From Candidatus Opimibacter iunctus (lineage in GTDB: Bacteria > Bacteroidota > Bacteroidia > Chitinophagales > Saprospiraceae), in contig JADJVH010000002.1 in assembly GCA_016716665.1 (NCBI GenBank), forward strand, positions 434,001 through 498,000: 64,000 nt of DNA, given 5' to 3'. The position numbers and the translations under genes were made by a program. Positions 17,704 through 27,557 of the stretch are shown here, piece after piece (position 1 is the first letter of the stretch; every line of letters begins with the position of its first letter). The notes under the pieces were generated by a model, which saw nothing but the letters and a program-made list of their open reading frames with translations, searched no databases and was not told the DNA's origin.

Positions 17704-19908
17704 ATGAAAAACCTATATGTCCTGCTCGTGGGCATCAATGATTATCCTGCACCGCATCCCAAATTGAAGGGTTGCATCAAGGATATCGATCAGATCGAGG
17801 CGTATCTCAACGAGTTTTGTGCGACGGACTATAATCTAAAGATCAGGCGGCTGGAGGATGCTACAGCGACGTATGCCAATGTCAAGGCAGGCTTTCGTGA
17901 GCATCTTGGTGCAGCCGGGCCAGATGATATCGCCTGGTTCCATTACAGCGGGCATGGCTCCGAGGAAAAGACTGCTCCAGAGTTTCTGGCCCTTGAGCCC
18001 AATGGCAAGGATCAGACCCTGATCTGCATCGACAGTGGTAACAATGGAGTACCTCACCTTGCAGACAAGGAACTGGCTGTACTCTTAAATGAAGTGGCTA
18101 CCAAAAACAAGACCAGTCCGCCACACATCCTGGTGTCACTGGATTGCTGCCATAGTGGGTCGGGCACAAGAGATGCTGGAGAAGATATCAAGTGGTCAGT
18201 AAGATCAACAGCATCGAGTGGTGCGTCCAGGACACTTGACTCCTATGTGGATGGATATTACTCCAGGCTAAGAAGTCTTGAAGTACCTAACTCAAGGCAC
18301 GTGGTCCTCTCTGCCTGTAAGAGCACCCAATTGGCCGGAGACATGCCACAGGGCGGAGCCTTTACCTCCGGACTGATCAAGGCGCTCAAAGCAGCTAAGG
18401 GCAACCTGAGTTATACAGACCTCTTTCTCAAGGCAAGATCTGCAGTGTCGACGATGCGTGATAATCAGACGCCTCAGTTTGATACAGTACAAAACTTTGA
18501 TCCATATACCCGTTTTCTCGAAGGTTCGCCGACAGGAGAGCGTGATCTCTATGAAGTGATCAAGCAAGATGGCAACTGGTATGTCAAATGTGGTGCAATA
18601 CATGGATTGCCAACCAAGCCATCAGCACCTATCGAATTTGATATCTATTCTGCTCCCCCTGAGAAAATACTCAAGGGCTCTGCCAAAATCAAGTCTGTCG
18701 GCGCGCAGTTGAGCCGTGTCGAAGTGGAAGGCGATATCGGTGGAGTAGCCAATTTTTTTAAATCACTGACCGGCGAGGAAGTTGCTTATCGGGCTGCGTT
18801 ACGTCATCTGCCTACACCCCCTGAGCTGGCGATCCTGACTGGTGATGCACAGTTGATCCAATCCATTCAAGGCAATGAGAAAATTAAGCCGCGCAATATC
18901 GCCTGGGCTCAAGCCGGTGAAAAGGCATCTATCGAAGTCAAGCTGGATCCTGCAGGGATCACGGTCACCGACCTCGATAAAAACAGGAAAGCCTTTGTCA
19001 CTGATGGCAGCACCCCTGATCACATCACTACTGTCATGGATTCGCTGGACAAAATCGTGGATTGGCGCCGCTTCATTGAATTACAAAACAAGAACCAGGC
19101 TTCGAGGGTAAAGGAGATGGTACAGTATGAGTTGCACGAGATCAATGAAGAGGGTGGTATCAAGAAGCATACTGCACCTTCTGTAAGAATATTTGCGACC
19201 AGTGAAAGCATGTCCAACCGCATACCTGCATTCAGGCCGGTGGTGCAAGTGAGCAATATACAGCAGCCCTTATATTTCTATCTCTTCTTTGTGGCGTTTG
19301 ATTATTCGATTTCATGCCCTGGAGGGGAAATCATATATAGGCCATCAGAGCATGAAGACAAAGCCAATGTGGAGATCCCATTGTGGAAGAAGACACTCGG
19401 GTGGGGACCTGCCAAAGACAATGCAGAAGACACCTGTCACTTTAAACTCCTGGTGACTACAGAGCAACTCGATTATCAGCAATTTCTGCAGAGCGGATTA
19501 GGTACACACAGAGGGGATATCCTTGGAGAGCCTACTCCGGAGAAAGTATTTGATGACTGGGCCGCATGGGATATCGCAGTGACGATGGTGCGACAGGACA
19601 ATGCCTTGTCGGCGACGAGTGATGTGAGTCTCGCGGATGGCAATGTCACCATCAAGGCAAATCCCGGTATCACAGCCTCTGTGAGCATAGGCCAGGCTGC
19701 ATCCAATTCTCGCGGTGCGGGGCCTGAGCAGGCTTTCGCGAGATTACAACAAGGAGAAAGGGTGCAGATCATGGACTTCAGTCCGAGCAGAAGCCTGCAG
19801 ACCCAGAATGTAATTGAGATCAATGATATCCGGCTGGAGAGTGAAAACGCATTGGAGAAACAACCACTTGAAATCACTTTACGCCAAGTGGGGCGGCCAA
19901 TGAACTAA
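17704..19908 (+). CDS. Caspase family (peptidase C14, metacaspase-like) protease
   Basis: About 734 residues from the ATG at 17704; a longer frame from 17605 lacks family support. Residues 1-280 form a caspase p20-like domain: LLVGINDYP at the start, catalytic His in HYSGHGSEE (His84), catalytic Cys in LDCCHSGSG (Cys149), and VLSACKSTQLA. Metacaspases cleave after basic residues. The ~450-residue C-terminal region has beta-rich stretches (e.g. DVSLADGNVTIKANPGI) and no domain I recognise; it could be a sensor or substrate-recognition part. It is encoded 2 nt upstream of an alpha/beta-hydrolase and divergently from CHAT-STAND. Confidence 0.88.
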   Translation: MKNLYVLLVGINDYPAPHPKLKGCIKDIDQIEAYLNEFCATDYNLKIRRLEDATATYANVKAGFREHLGAAGPDDIAWFHYSGHGSEEKTAPEFLALEPNGKDQTLICIDSGNNGVPHLADKELAVLLNEVATKNKTSPPHILVSLDCCHSGSGTRDAGEDIKWSVRSTASSGASRTLDSYVDGYYSRLRSLEVPNSRHVVLSACKSTQLAGDMPQGGAFTSGLIKALKAAKGNLSYTDLFLKARSAVSTMRDNQTPQFDTVQNFDPYTRFLEGSPTGERDLYEVIKQDGNWYVKCGAIHGLPTKPSAPIEFDIYSAPPEKILKGSAKIKSVGAQLSRVEVEGDIGGVANFFKSLTGEEVAYRAALRHLPTPPELAILTGDAQLIQSIQGNEKIKPRNIAWAQAGEKASIEVKLDPAGITVTDLDKNRKAFVTDGSTPDHITTVMDSLDKIVDWRRFIELQNKNQASRVKEMVQYELHEINEEGGIKKHTAPSVRIFATSESMSNRIPAFRPVVQVSNIQQPLYFYLFFVAFDYSISCPGGEIIYRPSEHEDKANVEIPLWKKTLGWGPAKDNAEDTCHFKLLVTTEQLDYQQFLQSGLGTHRGDILGEPTPEKVFDDWAAWDIAVTMVRQDNALSATSDVSLADGNVTIKANPGITASVSIGQAASNSRGAGPEQAFARLQQGERVQIMDFSPSRSLQTQNVIEINDIRLESENALEKQPLEITLRQVGRPMN

Positions 19909-19910
19909 TA

Positions 19911-21008
19911 TTGCCAGTGGCCTTTGACGGACATCATTTTCGTATTATAGGCGATGCGGTTGCAGATGAACAGGGCACGCACATCAAGGTGCGTGAGATA
20001 CCTGACAGCAGCACACTGAACCCAGATGGAGCAGGGGAGCGCGGTATCTTCAAGTCACTCAAGATGACACTCTGTAAGGTGGCGCTTGAGCAACAGGATG
20101 TCAACCAGCTACGGTATGTGCAGAAGATGGATGACGGATCCATCACCTTGCAACGTGAAAGCATCGGGATCAAAATCGGTAAGGCCAAGAAAGTATTGCT
20201 GGTGCTGCATGGTATGGCAGGGGATGGATTAGAAATGTATAAGGCTATACATGACAACCTGCCGGATGCAAGTCTGCAGGGCTATGACCTGGTGCTCATC
20301 TACGATTATGAGAGCCTCAATACGCCACTGGATGAGACGGCCAGGATGCTGGGTGCTACGTTGAGTGATTATGGATTTGGAAAAGATGAAAAGCGTGTCA
20401 CCATCATCAGTCATTCACTGGGTGGGCTGATCGCGCGTTGGGTCATCGAGCAGGAAGGAGGCAATGCTTATGTCGATCATTGTATCCTCGTCGGTACGCC
20501 GAACAATGGTTCGATGTATGGTAAGATCGATGGGTATGTCCGATGGGCACAAACTGCACTTGACCTGGCGATCAATTTCATCCCTAACATCGTTCCGTTT
20601 TCAGGCATCCTGCTCAAGTTTTTAAAGACCGCTTCTGAACTTGGCGGGTCGATAGCGCAGATAGATCCTGATTCAGATTTTATCAACAAGCTCAATAGCA
20701 GTAAAGATCCGGGGACAAAATATACAGTGATCTCAGGTGATGCTGCCGGCATGGATGATTCTGGTGGAGCTTATGATGGTTTCTTTGAAAAAGCAAAGTC
20801 GCAGCTTGGCAACTGGATGAACAGCAATGAACCCAATGATTTATTTGCCCCGGTGAGAAGCCTGCAATGTAAAGAGTTGTGGGAAGGGCGCAATGCCGAA
20901 AACAAGATCCTTGATCCGGTCACCAATCATCACTTTGGATACTTCGTCACCCAGGGTGGGACGCGAGATGGAAATACGGTGTGGAAGGTGTTAGCAGAGC
21001 GGATTTAA
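19911..21008 (+). CDS. Alpha/beta-hydrolase, PGAP1/lipase-like
   Basis: 365 residues. Residues of about 95-330 are an alpha/beta-hydrolase: oxyanion-loop strand VLLVLHGMAG, nucleophile elbow ISHSLGGLIARW (Ser169), then LVGTPNNGS, which is typical of PGAP1/DUF676-type lipases and esterases. A C-terminal His lies in NHHFGYF. The first ~90 residues are a separate extension that could be regulatory. The likely start is TTG, 2 nt after the caspase stop. A membrane-lipid or ester hydrolase next to a caspase suggests an effector controlled by the protease; that is inference. Confidence 0.82.
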   Translation: MPVAFDGHHFRIIGDAVADEQGTHIKVREIPDSSTLNPDGAGERGIFKSLKMTLCKVALEQQDVNQLRYVQKMDDGSITLQRESIGIKIGKAKKVLLVLHGMAGDGLEMYKAIHDNLPDASLQGYDLVLIYDYESLNTPLDETARMLGATLSDYGFGKDEKRVTIISHSLGGLIARWVIEQEGGNAYVDHCILVGTPNNGSMYGKIDGYVRWAQTALDLAINFIPNIVPFSGILLKFLKTASELGGSIAQIDPDSDFINKLNSSKDPGTKYTVISGDAAGMDDSGGAYDGFFEKAKSQLGNWMNSNEPNDLFAPVRSLQCKELWEGRNAENKILDPVTNHHFGYFVTQGGTRDGNTVWKVLAERI

Positions 21009-21012
21009 AAAG

Positions 21013-21064
21013 TACCATAAAGAAGAAGAGACGCGATTTATCGCGTCTCTTCTTCTTTATGGTA
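21013..21064. repeat. Perfect palindrome, AGAGACGCGAT family (possible terminator)
   Basis: 25-bp arms with a 2-nt loop, perfectly complementary. The core is GAGACGCGAT/ATCGCGTCTC and the outer arm TACCATAAAGAAGAA is specific to this locus. It lies between convergent genes, 5 nt after the hydrolase stop, where it could act as a bidirectional transcription terminator. Confidence 0.9.
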
Positions 21065-21108
21065 TAATAGTGTTACTCACCACCGCCAGAGGCCTTGCCC
21101 TCGCGCCG

Positions 21109-21504
21109 TCACCCCATGCCGGTGGCATAGGCCACGATGATACCCAGGAGGATATACTTGACGATCGTGTATACAGAATCGGTAAGTGCCTGGTTTAAAG
21201 TCATATTGGTGCTGAGGGAGAACCACATCAGGTTCATTGCAAGTCCTCCCAGGATACCAACCCAGAGACCGAAGTTCAATCCGGAGTTGACTTTGCTTCC
21301 GCCGCCACTCCACTTGCTGTAGATAGCTGTAAAAGCCAGGGCAAAGATGACATAGCTGATGATCATCCACATCATGTCTGGATCGGGCCTCATGTTTGGC
21401 ATATCCATGCTGTCTTTCATGATCTGGGTATACCATACCATATCTGCGAGTAAAAGGAATACAGCACCTGCAATCGTGCCAATAGCTAATTTTTGGACAT
21501 TCAT
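21109..21504 (-). CDS. Small four-helix membrane protein, unknown function
   Basis: 131 residues with about four predicted TM helices (AIGTIAGAVFLLLADMVWY, WMIISYVIFALAFTAIY, GLWVGILGGLAMNLMWFS, VKYILLGIIVAYATGMG). A Met/Asp-rich loop (DSMDMPNMRPDPDMMW) lies after helix 1. I do not recognise a named family with certainty. It is convergent with the hydrolase gene and separated from it by the palindrome. Confidence 0.75.
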   Translation of the reverse strand: MNVQKLAIGTIAGAVFLLLADMVWYTQIMKDSMDMPNMRPDPDMMWMIISYVIFALAFTAIYSKWSGGGSKVNSGLNFGLWVGILGGLAMNLMWFSLSTNMTLNQALTDSVYTIVKYILLGIIVAYATGMG

Positions 21505-21776
21505 TTTGTTTAATTATTTAAGGAGTGATTGAATACGCGCTGAGGCCTCACTGACGCGCCGGATGTGCATGGGACTGCATTCGGGAAACAAAACTAAACC
21601 TGGGCGGTCAGGTGGAATAGAGACAACTAAATATAGATATTTTATTTAAATCTCCAAATCCTTTGGGAACTTTGAGCGGTTGGTCTGAAGGGCTCAATAT
21701 TTTGAGCCCCTTCATGACCAACCGTAATTTCAAAGGTTATTCAATACCTTTGGTCACAGCGCCCACACTCAACTGC

Positions 21777-24012
21777 ATGGCTGAAAAGGAAGTAAGGAAA
21801 TTGGCTGCCGTCATGTTTACGGATATCGAGGGGTATACGGCATTTGTCCAGAAGGATGAAGCCGCCGCCCTCAAGAAAGTGGCCATCCACCGCCAGTTCC
21901 TGGAGCAATACACTGCAGAATACAACGGCAAGGTTATCGCCTTCTATGGGGATGGAAGCCTGAGTATCTATGAAAGTGCCCTCGATGCCGTCCATTGCGG
22001 GATAGCCATGCAAAAGGCTTACCAGGCAGGACATCAGATTCCTGTGCGGATAGGCATCCATGTGGGTGATATCGTATTTAAGGATGAAACTGTATTTGGG
22101 GATGGCGTCAATGTGGCCTCCCGGATCCAGGCGTCAGGGATACCCGGATCGGTATATATCTCCGAGCGGGTGCAGTCCGAACTGGCCAATCACCCGGAGA
22201 TCAGGACAAAGTCCATCGGCAAGAAAAAGCTGAAGAATGTCACTGCCCCGGTGGAAGTATTTGCAGTGACCAATGAGGGGCTCAATGTACCCTCGGGCAT
22301 GACCAGGATGCCTGATCTGAAAAAGTATTACCGGTATATCCCTTTTCTATTGATTGGGGCGGTAGCTACATGGTTCTTTACTCTTAGAGATAAGGCTGAT
22401 CTCTTTAACAAGGGATTTACAAAGGAGTCTTTATCTGTTCCTGTATTCAGCAACAATACAGGTGACCCTGCTTTTGATCATATCGCCCAGATGGGGGCCC
22501 ACTGGATCACCAAGGAACTCAGCAGTACTCCTGAAGCAAATGTGGTATCCTATGAGTCCGCCAGTGAGATCATGCAGATGTCAGGGTTGAGTCTTGAAAC
22601 CAAAAGAGGGCGTGCACAATATGCCTCGCTGACGGGTGCTGTCAATGTTGTGAGGGCTTCATATACCCGTATAGGTCGCAAGCTCGATTCGCTGGTCATC
22701 ACCGCTACGATCTCAAACCTCGAATCTGGTCTGATAGTACAAGCATTGAAGGATGCCAAATGCAGTTCGGAAAATCCAATGGACTGTATACAGGAGATGG
22801 CCAACAACATCAAAGGGTACTGGGTCAGTCGTAATGACAAGTTTCTCACACCACCAAATTATGAAGCCTACAAGGCCTACATGGCTGCAAGGGCGGCATG
22901 GCGCAGTGAGGATACGGATTATGTCAAGGCGCAACTCGACAGGGCGATTCAACTGGATCGGGGTTTTATCGATCCGTACTTCCTGATGCTTGATTTTTTC
23001 TACAATGAAAAAATGAATCAGGCAGCCTATGATACTGTCCAGGTGATCCGCAAGCGTTTTACAGAACTCAATGAGCGGGAAAAGTACATGCTCAATTACC
23101 ATGCGGCAGACGTCAACGGCAAGAACGATGAAGCCTTTACCTATTTCCTCAATGAGTATGCGTTTGATCCGTTAGATATGTTTACCAACAATTCAGCGAT
23201 GGTCATGGCGCTGATGTATAAGCACAATCCAAGGCAGGCTTTAAAATTTTTCAGGGATATTCCGTTTGACAGCATACAGATTGAGGGTTGTTCGTATTGC
23301 GCTGACCGGATAGAACTGGCCATGTGGGCCGCGCTCGATGCAGATAGTATGGCCCTGGCTGATATCCTTGCGCCAAAGATTGCCAATTCCCTGATCACCC
23401 GCAAGAGCTATGGCACCCTGATCATGTATTATGTCAGGAAAAACGATACGGCAAAGATTGATCAGCTCATCATTGATTCCCGCAGGCATCCGCGGTATGC
23501 TGAGAAATGGGAATACCTCAACTATCTGGCCGGAAGATTATATCTCTTGCGTGGTGACACCACAAACGCTTCCCGATATGCTCAGATGTCCATTGCCGCA
23601 CACCTATCCCTTCCCGGCGAGGCCCGCATGCTGGGTAAGAGTTATTACCTCAACAACCAGTTTGACAAGGCATTGGCGACCTATCAACTCGCCCGTAAAA
23701 AAGCACCTGATGATCTACGCATCCTCGTCGAGATGGGGATGGTGTATGCAAAGTTGGGTAATAAGGCGGAGATGCAAAAAATCATAGATCAATTGGAAGC
23801 ACATCGTCCGCCATTTGACTACGGGATGACAGTACAACGAAGGCCGACTATATGCGATAGCAGGTGAAAAGGATAAGGCAGTCAGCCTCATCGAAGCGTC
23901 GATCAATAAAGGACAAAAGTTTGATCTGTGGATCACCTTTGATCATGATCCTGACCTGATGTCTTTACGGGATTATCCGGCGTACAGGAAGCTGATGCAA
24001 CGATTCAATTGA
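21777..24012 (+). CDS. Class III adenylate/guanylate cyclase with TPR-like C terminus (frameshifted near 3' end)
   Basis: From the ATG at 21777, the N-terminal ~170 residues are a class III nucleotidyl cyclase domain. The first metal Asp is in VMFTDIEGYTAF, followed by AFYGDGSLSIYE, RIGIHVGDIV and GDGVNVASRIQ. A TM segment follows (IPFLLIGAVATWFFTL). The remaining ~500 residues are helical and TPR-like, similar to other Bacteroidota cyclases. The frame stops at 23867, but shifting by one base near 23830 continues with YNEGRLYAIAGEKDKAV to a stop at 24012. The total length needs one base removed, so this is a late frameshift or a consensus error. The catalytic domain is unaffected. Confidence 0.85.
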
Positions 24013-24028
24013 TCTCCTGAGGCTTGTA

Positions 24029-24092
24029 AATCGGATGGATCAAAAAGTAGAGACGCGATTAATCGCGTCTCTACTTTTTGATCCATCCGATT
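24029..24092. repeat. 64-bp perfect palindrome, AGAGACGCGAT family
   Basis: Two 32-base arms with no loop, perfectly complementary. The centre is GAGACGCGATTAATCGCGTC and the outer arm AATCGGATGGATCAAAAAG is locus-specific. It starts 17 nt after the extended cyclase stop. Octamer-family sequence (CTTACTTTCTCACTGTCTCA) follows at 24129-24163. Confidence 0.95.
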
Positions 24093-24220
24093 GGCTGAGT
24101 CTGTTCGCACACCCACACAATCCACACTCTTCTTACTTTCTCACTGTCTCACTTTCTTACACCTAAATAAAGCAAGTTTAGTATTATCTTTAAATAGGTT
24201 AAACGTAAAAACACACAATC

Positions 24221-24493
24221 ATGACAACGTATAAAAATTGCCAGAGTTGCGGTATGCCCCTGAAAAAGGATCCCGGACATGGAGGCACTGAAGCGAATGG
24301 GAACAAAAGTCTGAAATATTTCAGTTATTGCTACGTCGGCGGACAATTCCAGAAGCCGGAAATTGATACTGCAGAAAAAATGCAGGTGTTTTGCAAGGGC
24401 AAACTCATGGAGATGGGATTTCCCGGATTCCTTGCCGGGATGTTTACCAAAGGCATTCCAAACCTTGAAAGGTGGAAGAAGGGAAGTTGGTAA
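24221..24493 (+). CDS. Putative zinc-ribbon protein
   Basis: 90 residues. The N terminus NCQSCGMPLKKDPGHGGTEA begins with a C-x-x-C-G-M-P-[ML] pair, and later Cys residues (SYCYVGG, VFCKGK) could complete a zinc site. It matches the small putative-zinc-ribbon family in which most of the protein follows an N-terminal CxxCGMP motif. The function is unknown. TATCTTTA at 24185 is one base from a -7 promoter box. Confidence 0.85.
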   Translation: MTTYKNCQSCGMPLKKDPGHGGTEANGNKSLKYFSYCYVGGQFQKPEIDTAEKMQVFCKGKLMEMGFPGFLAGMFTKGIPNLERWKKGSW

Positions 24494-24540
24494 AATGAAA
24501 AATGAAGAATGAAGAATGAAAAGTGAAGAGTGAATTCTTG

Positions 24541-24713
24541 TGATCCAAAAGTAGAGACGCGATAAAATTGCAGTATCGATATGTTGATCAAAAGTAGAGA
24601 CCCGATAATGGCAGTATCGATATGTTGATCAAAAAAAGTAGAGACGCGATAATGCACAGTATCGATATTTGATCAAAGCAGAGACGCGATTAATCGCGTC
24701 TCTACTTTTGATC
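24541..24713. repeat. Degenerate direct-repeat array ending in an AGAGACGCGAT palindrome
   Basis: Four units of 41-44 bp start at 24541, 24585, 24626 and 24670. Each reads TGATC-AAAAGTAGAGACGCGATAA, and the first three end in CAGTATCGATAT. The last unit goes into an imperfect palindrome (GATCAAAGCAGAGACGCGAT against ATCGCGTCTCTACTTTTGATC). Every unit carries the left arm, but only the last has the right arm. Confidence 0.9.
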
Positions 24714-24741
24714 CATCCGATTTACTCACTGTCTTACAAAC

Positions 24742-24771
24742 AAAAAAGCCGGAATTGCTTCCGGCTTTTTT
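24742..24771. terminator. Bidirectional rho-independent terminator
   Basis: AAAAAAGCCGGAA-TTGC-TTCCGGCTTTTTT: a 7-bp GC-rich stem with an A-run before and a T-run after, so it works in both directions. It lies between the zinc-ribbon gene and the 3' end of the convergent T9SS gene. Confidence 0.9.
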
Positions 24772-24808
24772 GGTATTGGGGTATTATGCAATTTTTATAA
24801 TCTGATCT

Positions 24809-27460
24809 TCAGAAAGGGGCAGTGTAGTTCTCGCCGGTCTCGAGTGTGACGGTGAGATAATACATCCCTTGTTGGATAGCGCTTATGTCCAGCGTCTCAG
24901 CCAGATCAGCTGTCGTAAATACTCTGCCTGTTGCATCGATCACAGATACCTTCCCACGAGCTGAAGGATCGAACCCCTGGAAGTGAATTTCATCAACGGC
25001 AGGATTGGGGTAAAACTCAAGTTTGTGGGTCATGCCAGGATTGAGTACGGAGCTGATGATGATATTCTCCCAGGCAAATTTTAATGCAAGTGCGTCTTCT
25101 CCGGCGCCAGGCTTGAGGAAGTTCTTGTCTTCAGGCTCCAATGTGAGGGTTTCACTAAGGATCGTATTGTCAAGCGGCTTGAATTGGAGGATAAACAATG
25201 GGGTGCCTTCCGGAATAGCTACGCCGGTTTCCAGATAATCCTCTGGAGCGATCCAGTTGATCTGGAGCATGCCTGGTGTAATTGTCACATTGTTTTCAAA
25301 AGTGAAGCCGGGCAATGAAGGAGCAAGGACATTGAGGAAATCAATATTGTCATCATCATTCCTGATCTGGACGGAGTACCCTGATATCCTTTCATTCTTT
25401 TCCAGGTAGAACGGAACCATGTACTCTTCCTTTTGATTGAGGATTTCATCATTGATGGTCAGCGAAATCACTTCAGGCGGAGGTGCATTGCCGAGATCGA
25501 GGCTATTGTCAATGTCTCCCATCTTGACACCAACAAATTTGTAGGCTCTTAACGGGTCAGATATATCTATTGAGGACGACTGGGTAATCCTTTCAAAGAA
25601 TTTCCAGTTATGCTCAAACGTTGGGACAAAAGTGCCATTGAGAATCTTATCGAGCAGCACTACATCCAGGGTGGTCAGTATGCCATTCTGGCTGAGGTCT
25701 GCTATCATCTGGTAAGGAGTGAGGGTGCGGATATTCAGCACATGTTCCATGAGGAGTATTTTGTCCAGCAGATCTACTCCTTCTTCAATCGGGCTGTCCT
25801 TGACAGGTGTGACGACGATGCCATCCGGATTTTCAAATGAATGGCATCCGGTTTCATCCGTGGTAATTCCAGGGATCAATTCAACGCCCGGAATCGGGTC
25901 ACCATTTTCACGGCTGATGCAGACCAGGCTTATATATGGATTGGTATGAGCAGTGATCAACTGTACATAGCTCCACGAATCTGAGGTGTTGAAATCATGA
26001 ACTTCCCATGTACGCATTATCTCGACAGTGGAATCATTGAGGATTGTGACCAGGTCAATATAGGAGGTATTGATGGCATTGCATTCTGAGAACAAAGTTG
26101 GTCTGACATCTTCGGCAGCGACATCGGGATTCATGGCCAGGTCATCAGGATGTACGCATAGTGAATTGACTGTGATATCTGCAGGCCATTCTACGCCATC
26201 AGTATCCGTATGCCCGCTGGCACAATCGCCTACTGGCGTATTCCACGGAAGTGTATCACATATCTCAAGTCCAAAAGGTAGCAGATCGATGCGTTGTTCG
26301 TATGTCCAGGTCTGTCCAGTATTCCAATAGATGATATTCCAGGTCCGGATGATCCATTTTTCACTAAATGAAAAGTAAACCTGATCGAAATATGACACAC
26401 CTGTGAGATAGCAAGGCCCATCTATAAGTTGAGGACTTGCATCTTCAGGAGCGGCCAGGCCTTCTGTAACCAGAAACTCCGGAGTAAAGACATAGTTGAG
26501 GTTGTAATACTCGCAGGTCATATTGATTTCGATGTCACAGGGCCATTCTACATTGTCCTGATCAGTATGTCCGGATGCACAATCGCCCAACGGTGTACTG
26601 TTGCACTCAGTGTCGCAGATTGTAAAGTTGGGATCACATCCTCCTACAGTGGTTACGATCAGGGTTCCCCAGCATGAATTTCCTGTATTCAGGTCTGTAA
26701 TAAAACATAGAAGAACCTTGTTGGTATCATCAATCGTGACGATTGGCTCAGGTCTTGGGATATTGTTTTCACGCACTTCCACCTCATATTGTGACGGACA
26801 GCCATAAGGACCGCCTTCCAGCAACATATCCGGTGTGATCGTCACCTGGTCCCCAAATGCCACGGACACTACAACCTGGTCATTGCAGGCAAGCGATTGA
26901 GTGGGGTTGGGATACGGATTCCACATGACATTGGTCAAACAGTAAGCGCTATTGCCTGATGCATCTGTGACCGTCAATGTAACGGTTGTCGGATTGGAGC
27001 TTCCACAATTAATTACTTGTGGGGCGATAGAAAACGTGACAGGGCCACAATTGTCATAAGAGCCAAAATTGATCTCTTCAGGCGTCAGTAGGTGCTCTCC
27101 GAATTCGTTTAATTCAACGGTAGGTGATGCAGCACATATCACCACCGGATTGACATTATCTTCCACAATGACATTTGCAGTGCACGTAAAGATCAGTACG
27201 TTATTGTCAAAAATATCGAGGGTGATCATATTGCTTCCAAGATCCTGGCACGTGAGGGATGACTGACTGAGTGTTGTCGTATAGCCAGACAGGTCTCCTG
27301 CTGTCAACAGATCTTCAGGAAACAGGGTGTAAGCCCCGTTGACATCAAGCGATACATTGAGCACGTTAGTGCATTCAAATTGCGACTGGCTGTTGACGTT
27401 GGGTATGTACATCGTCAGCAGGAATGCAATGGTTTTTAAGATGGTAATTGTTTTTTTCAT
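24809..27460 (-). CDS. Secreted T9SS protein with cohesin-like and dockerin-like segments
   Basis: 883 residues with a signal peptide (ILKTIAFLLTMYIPNVNS). The N-terminal half has several beta repeats with HYR-like features (VTLTVTDASGNSAYC) and two copies of an NxTPxGDCASGHTD-type block. A dockerin-like calcium-loop pair follows (DLLDKILLMEH ... DLSQNGILTTLDVVLLDKIL), then a cohesin-like beta-sandwich (SLTINDEILNQKEEYMVPFY ... GYSVQIRND). The C-terminal ~75 residues (LEFYPNPAVDEIHF ... GMYYLTVTLETGE) are a T9SS type A sorting domain. It probably acts at the cell surface; no catalytic domain is seen. Confidence 0.85.
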   Translation of the reverse strand: MKKTITILKTIAFLLTMYIPNVNSQSQFECTNVLNVSLDVNGAYTLFPEDLLTAGDLSGYTTTLSQSSLTCQDLGSNMITLDIFDNNVLIFTCTANVIVEDNVNPVVICAASPTVELNEFGEHLLTPEEINFGSYDNCGPVTFSIAPQVINCGSSNPTTVTLTVTDASGNSAYCLTNVMWNPYPNPTQSLACNDQVVVSVAFGDQVTITPDMLLEGGPYGCPSQYEVEVRENNIPRPEPIVTIDDTNKVLLCFITDLNTGNSCWGTLIVTTVGGCDPNFTICDTECNSTPLGDCASGHTDQDNVEWPCDIEINMTCEYYNLNYVFTPEFLVTEGLAAPEDASPQLIDGPCYLTGVSYFDQVYFSFSEKWIIRTWNIIYWNTGQTWTYEQRIDLLPFGLEICDTLPWNTPVGDCASGHTDTDGVEWPADITVNSLCVHPDDLAMNPDVAAEDVRPTLFSECNAINTSYIDLVTILNDSTVEIMRTWEVHDFNTSDSWSYVQLITAHTNPYISLVCISRENGDPIPGVELIPGITTDETGCHSFENPDGIVVTPVKDSPIEEGVDLLDKILLMEHVLNIRTLTPYQMIADLSQNGILTTLDVVLLDKILNGTFVPTFEHNWKFFERITQSSSIDISDPLRAYKFVGVKMGDIDNSLDLGNAPPPEVISLTINDEILNQKEEYMVPFYLEKNERISGYSVQIRNDDDNIDFLNVLAPSLPGFTFENNVTITPGMLQINWIAPEDYLETGVAIPEGTPLFILQFKPLDNTILSETLTLEPEDKNFLKPGAGEDALALKFAWENIIISSVLNPGMTHKLEFYPNPAVDEIHFQGFDPSARGKVSVIDATGRVFTTADLAETLDISAIQQGMYYLTVTLETGENYTAPF

Positions 27461-27557
27461 TTTTGAATTTGGTTTAGGAATAAGGGATTATTGGGATGGT
27501 CTCTGAAAGCCGTATTCTGCGCGCACCGAACCGGGTTTCGAGAGTGTGGTTCAATTT

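Noticed and set aside
24541..24713. Direct-repeat array resembling a CRISPR
   Set aside because: Unit tails are similar to each other (CAGTATCGATAT), there are no unique spacers of constant length, and no cas genes are nearby; it is a palindrome-family array.
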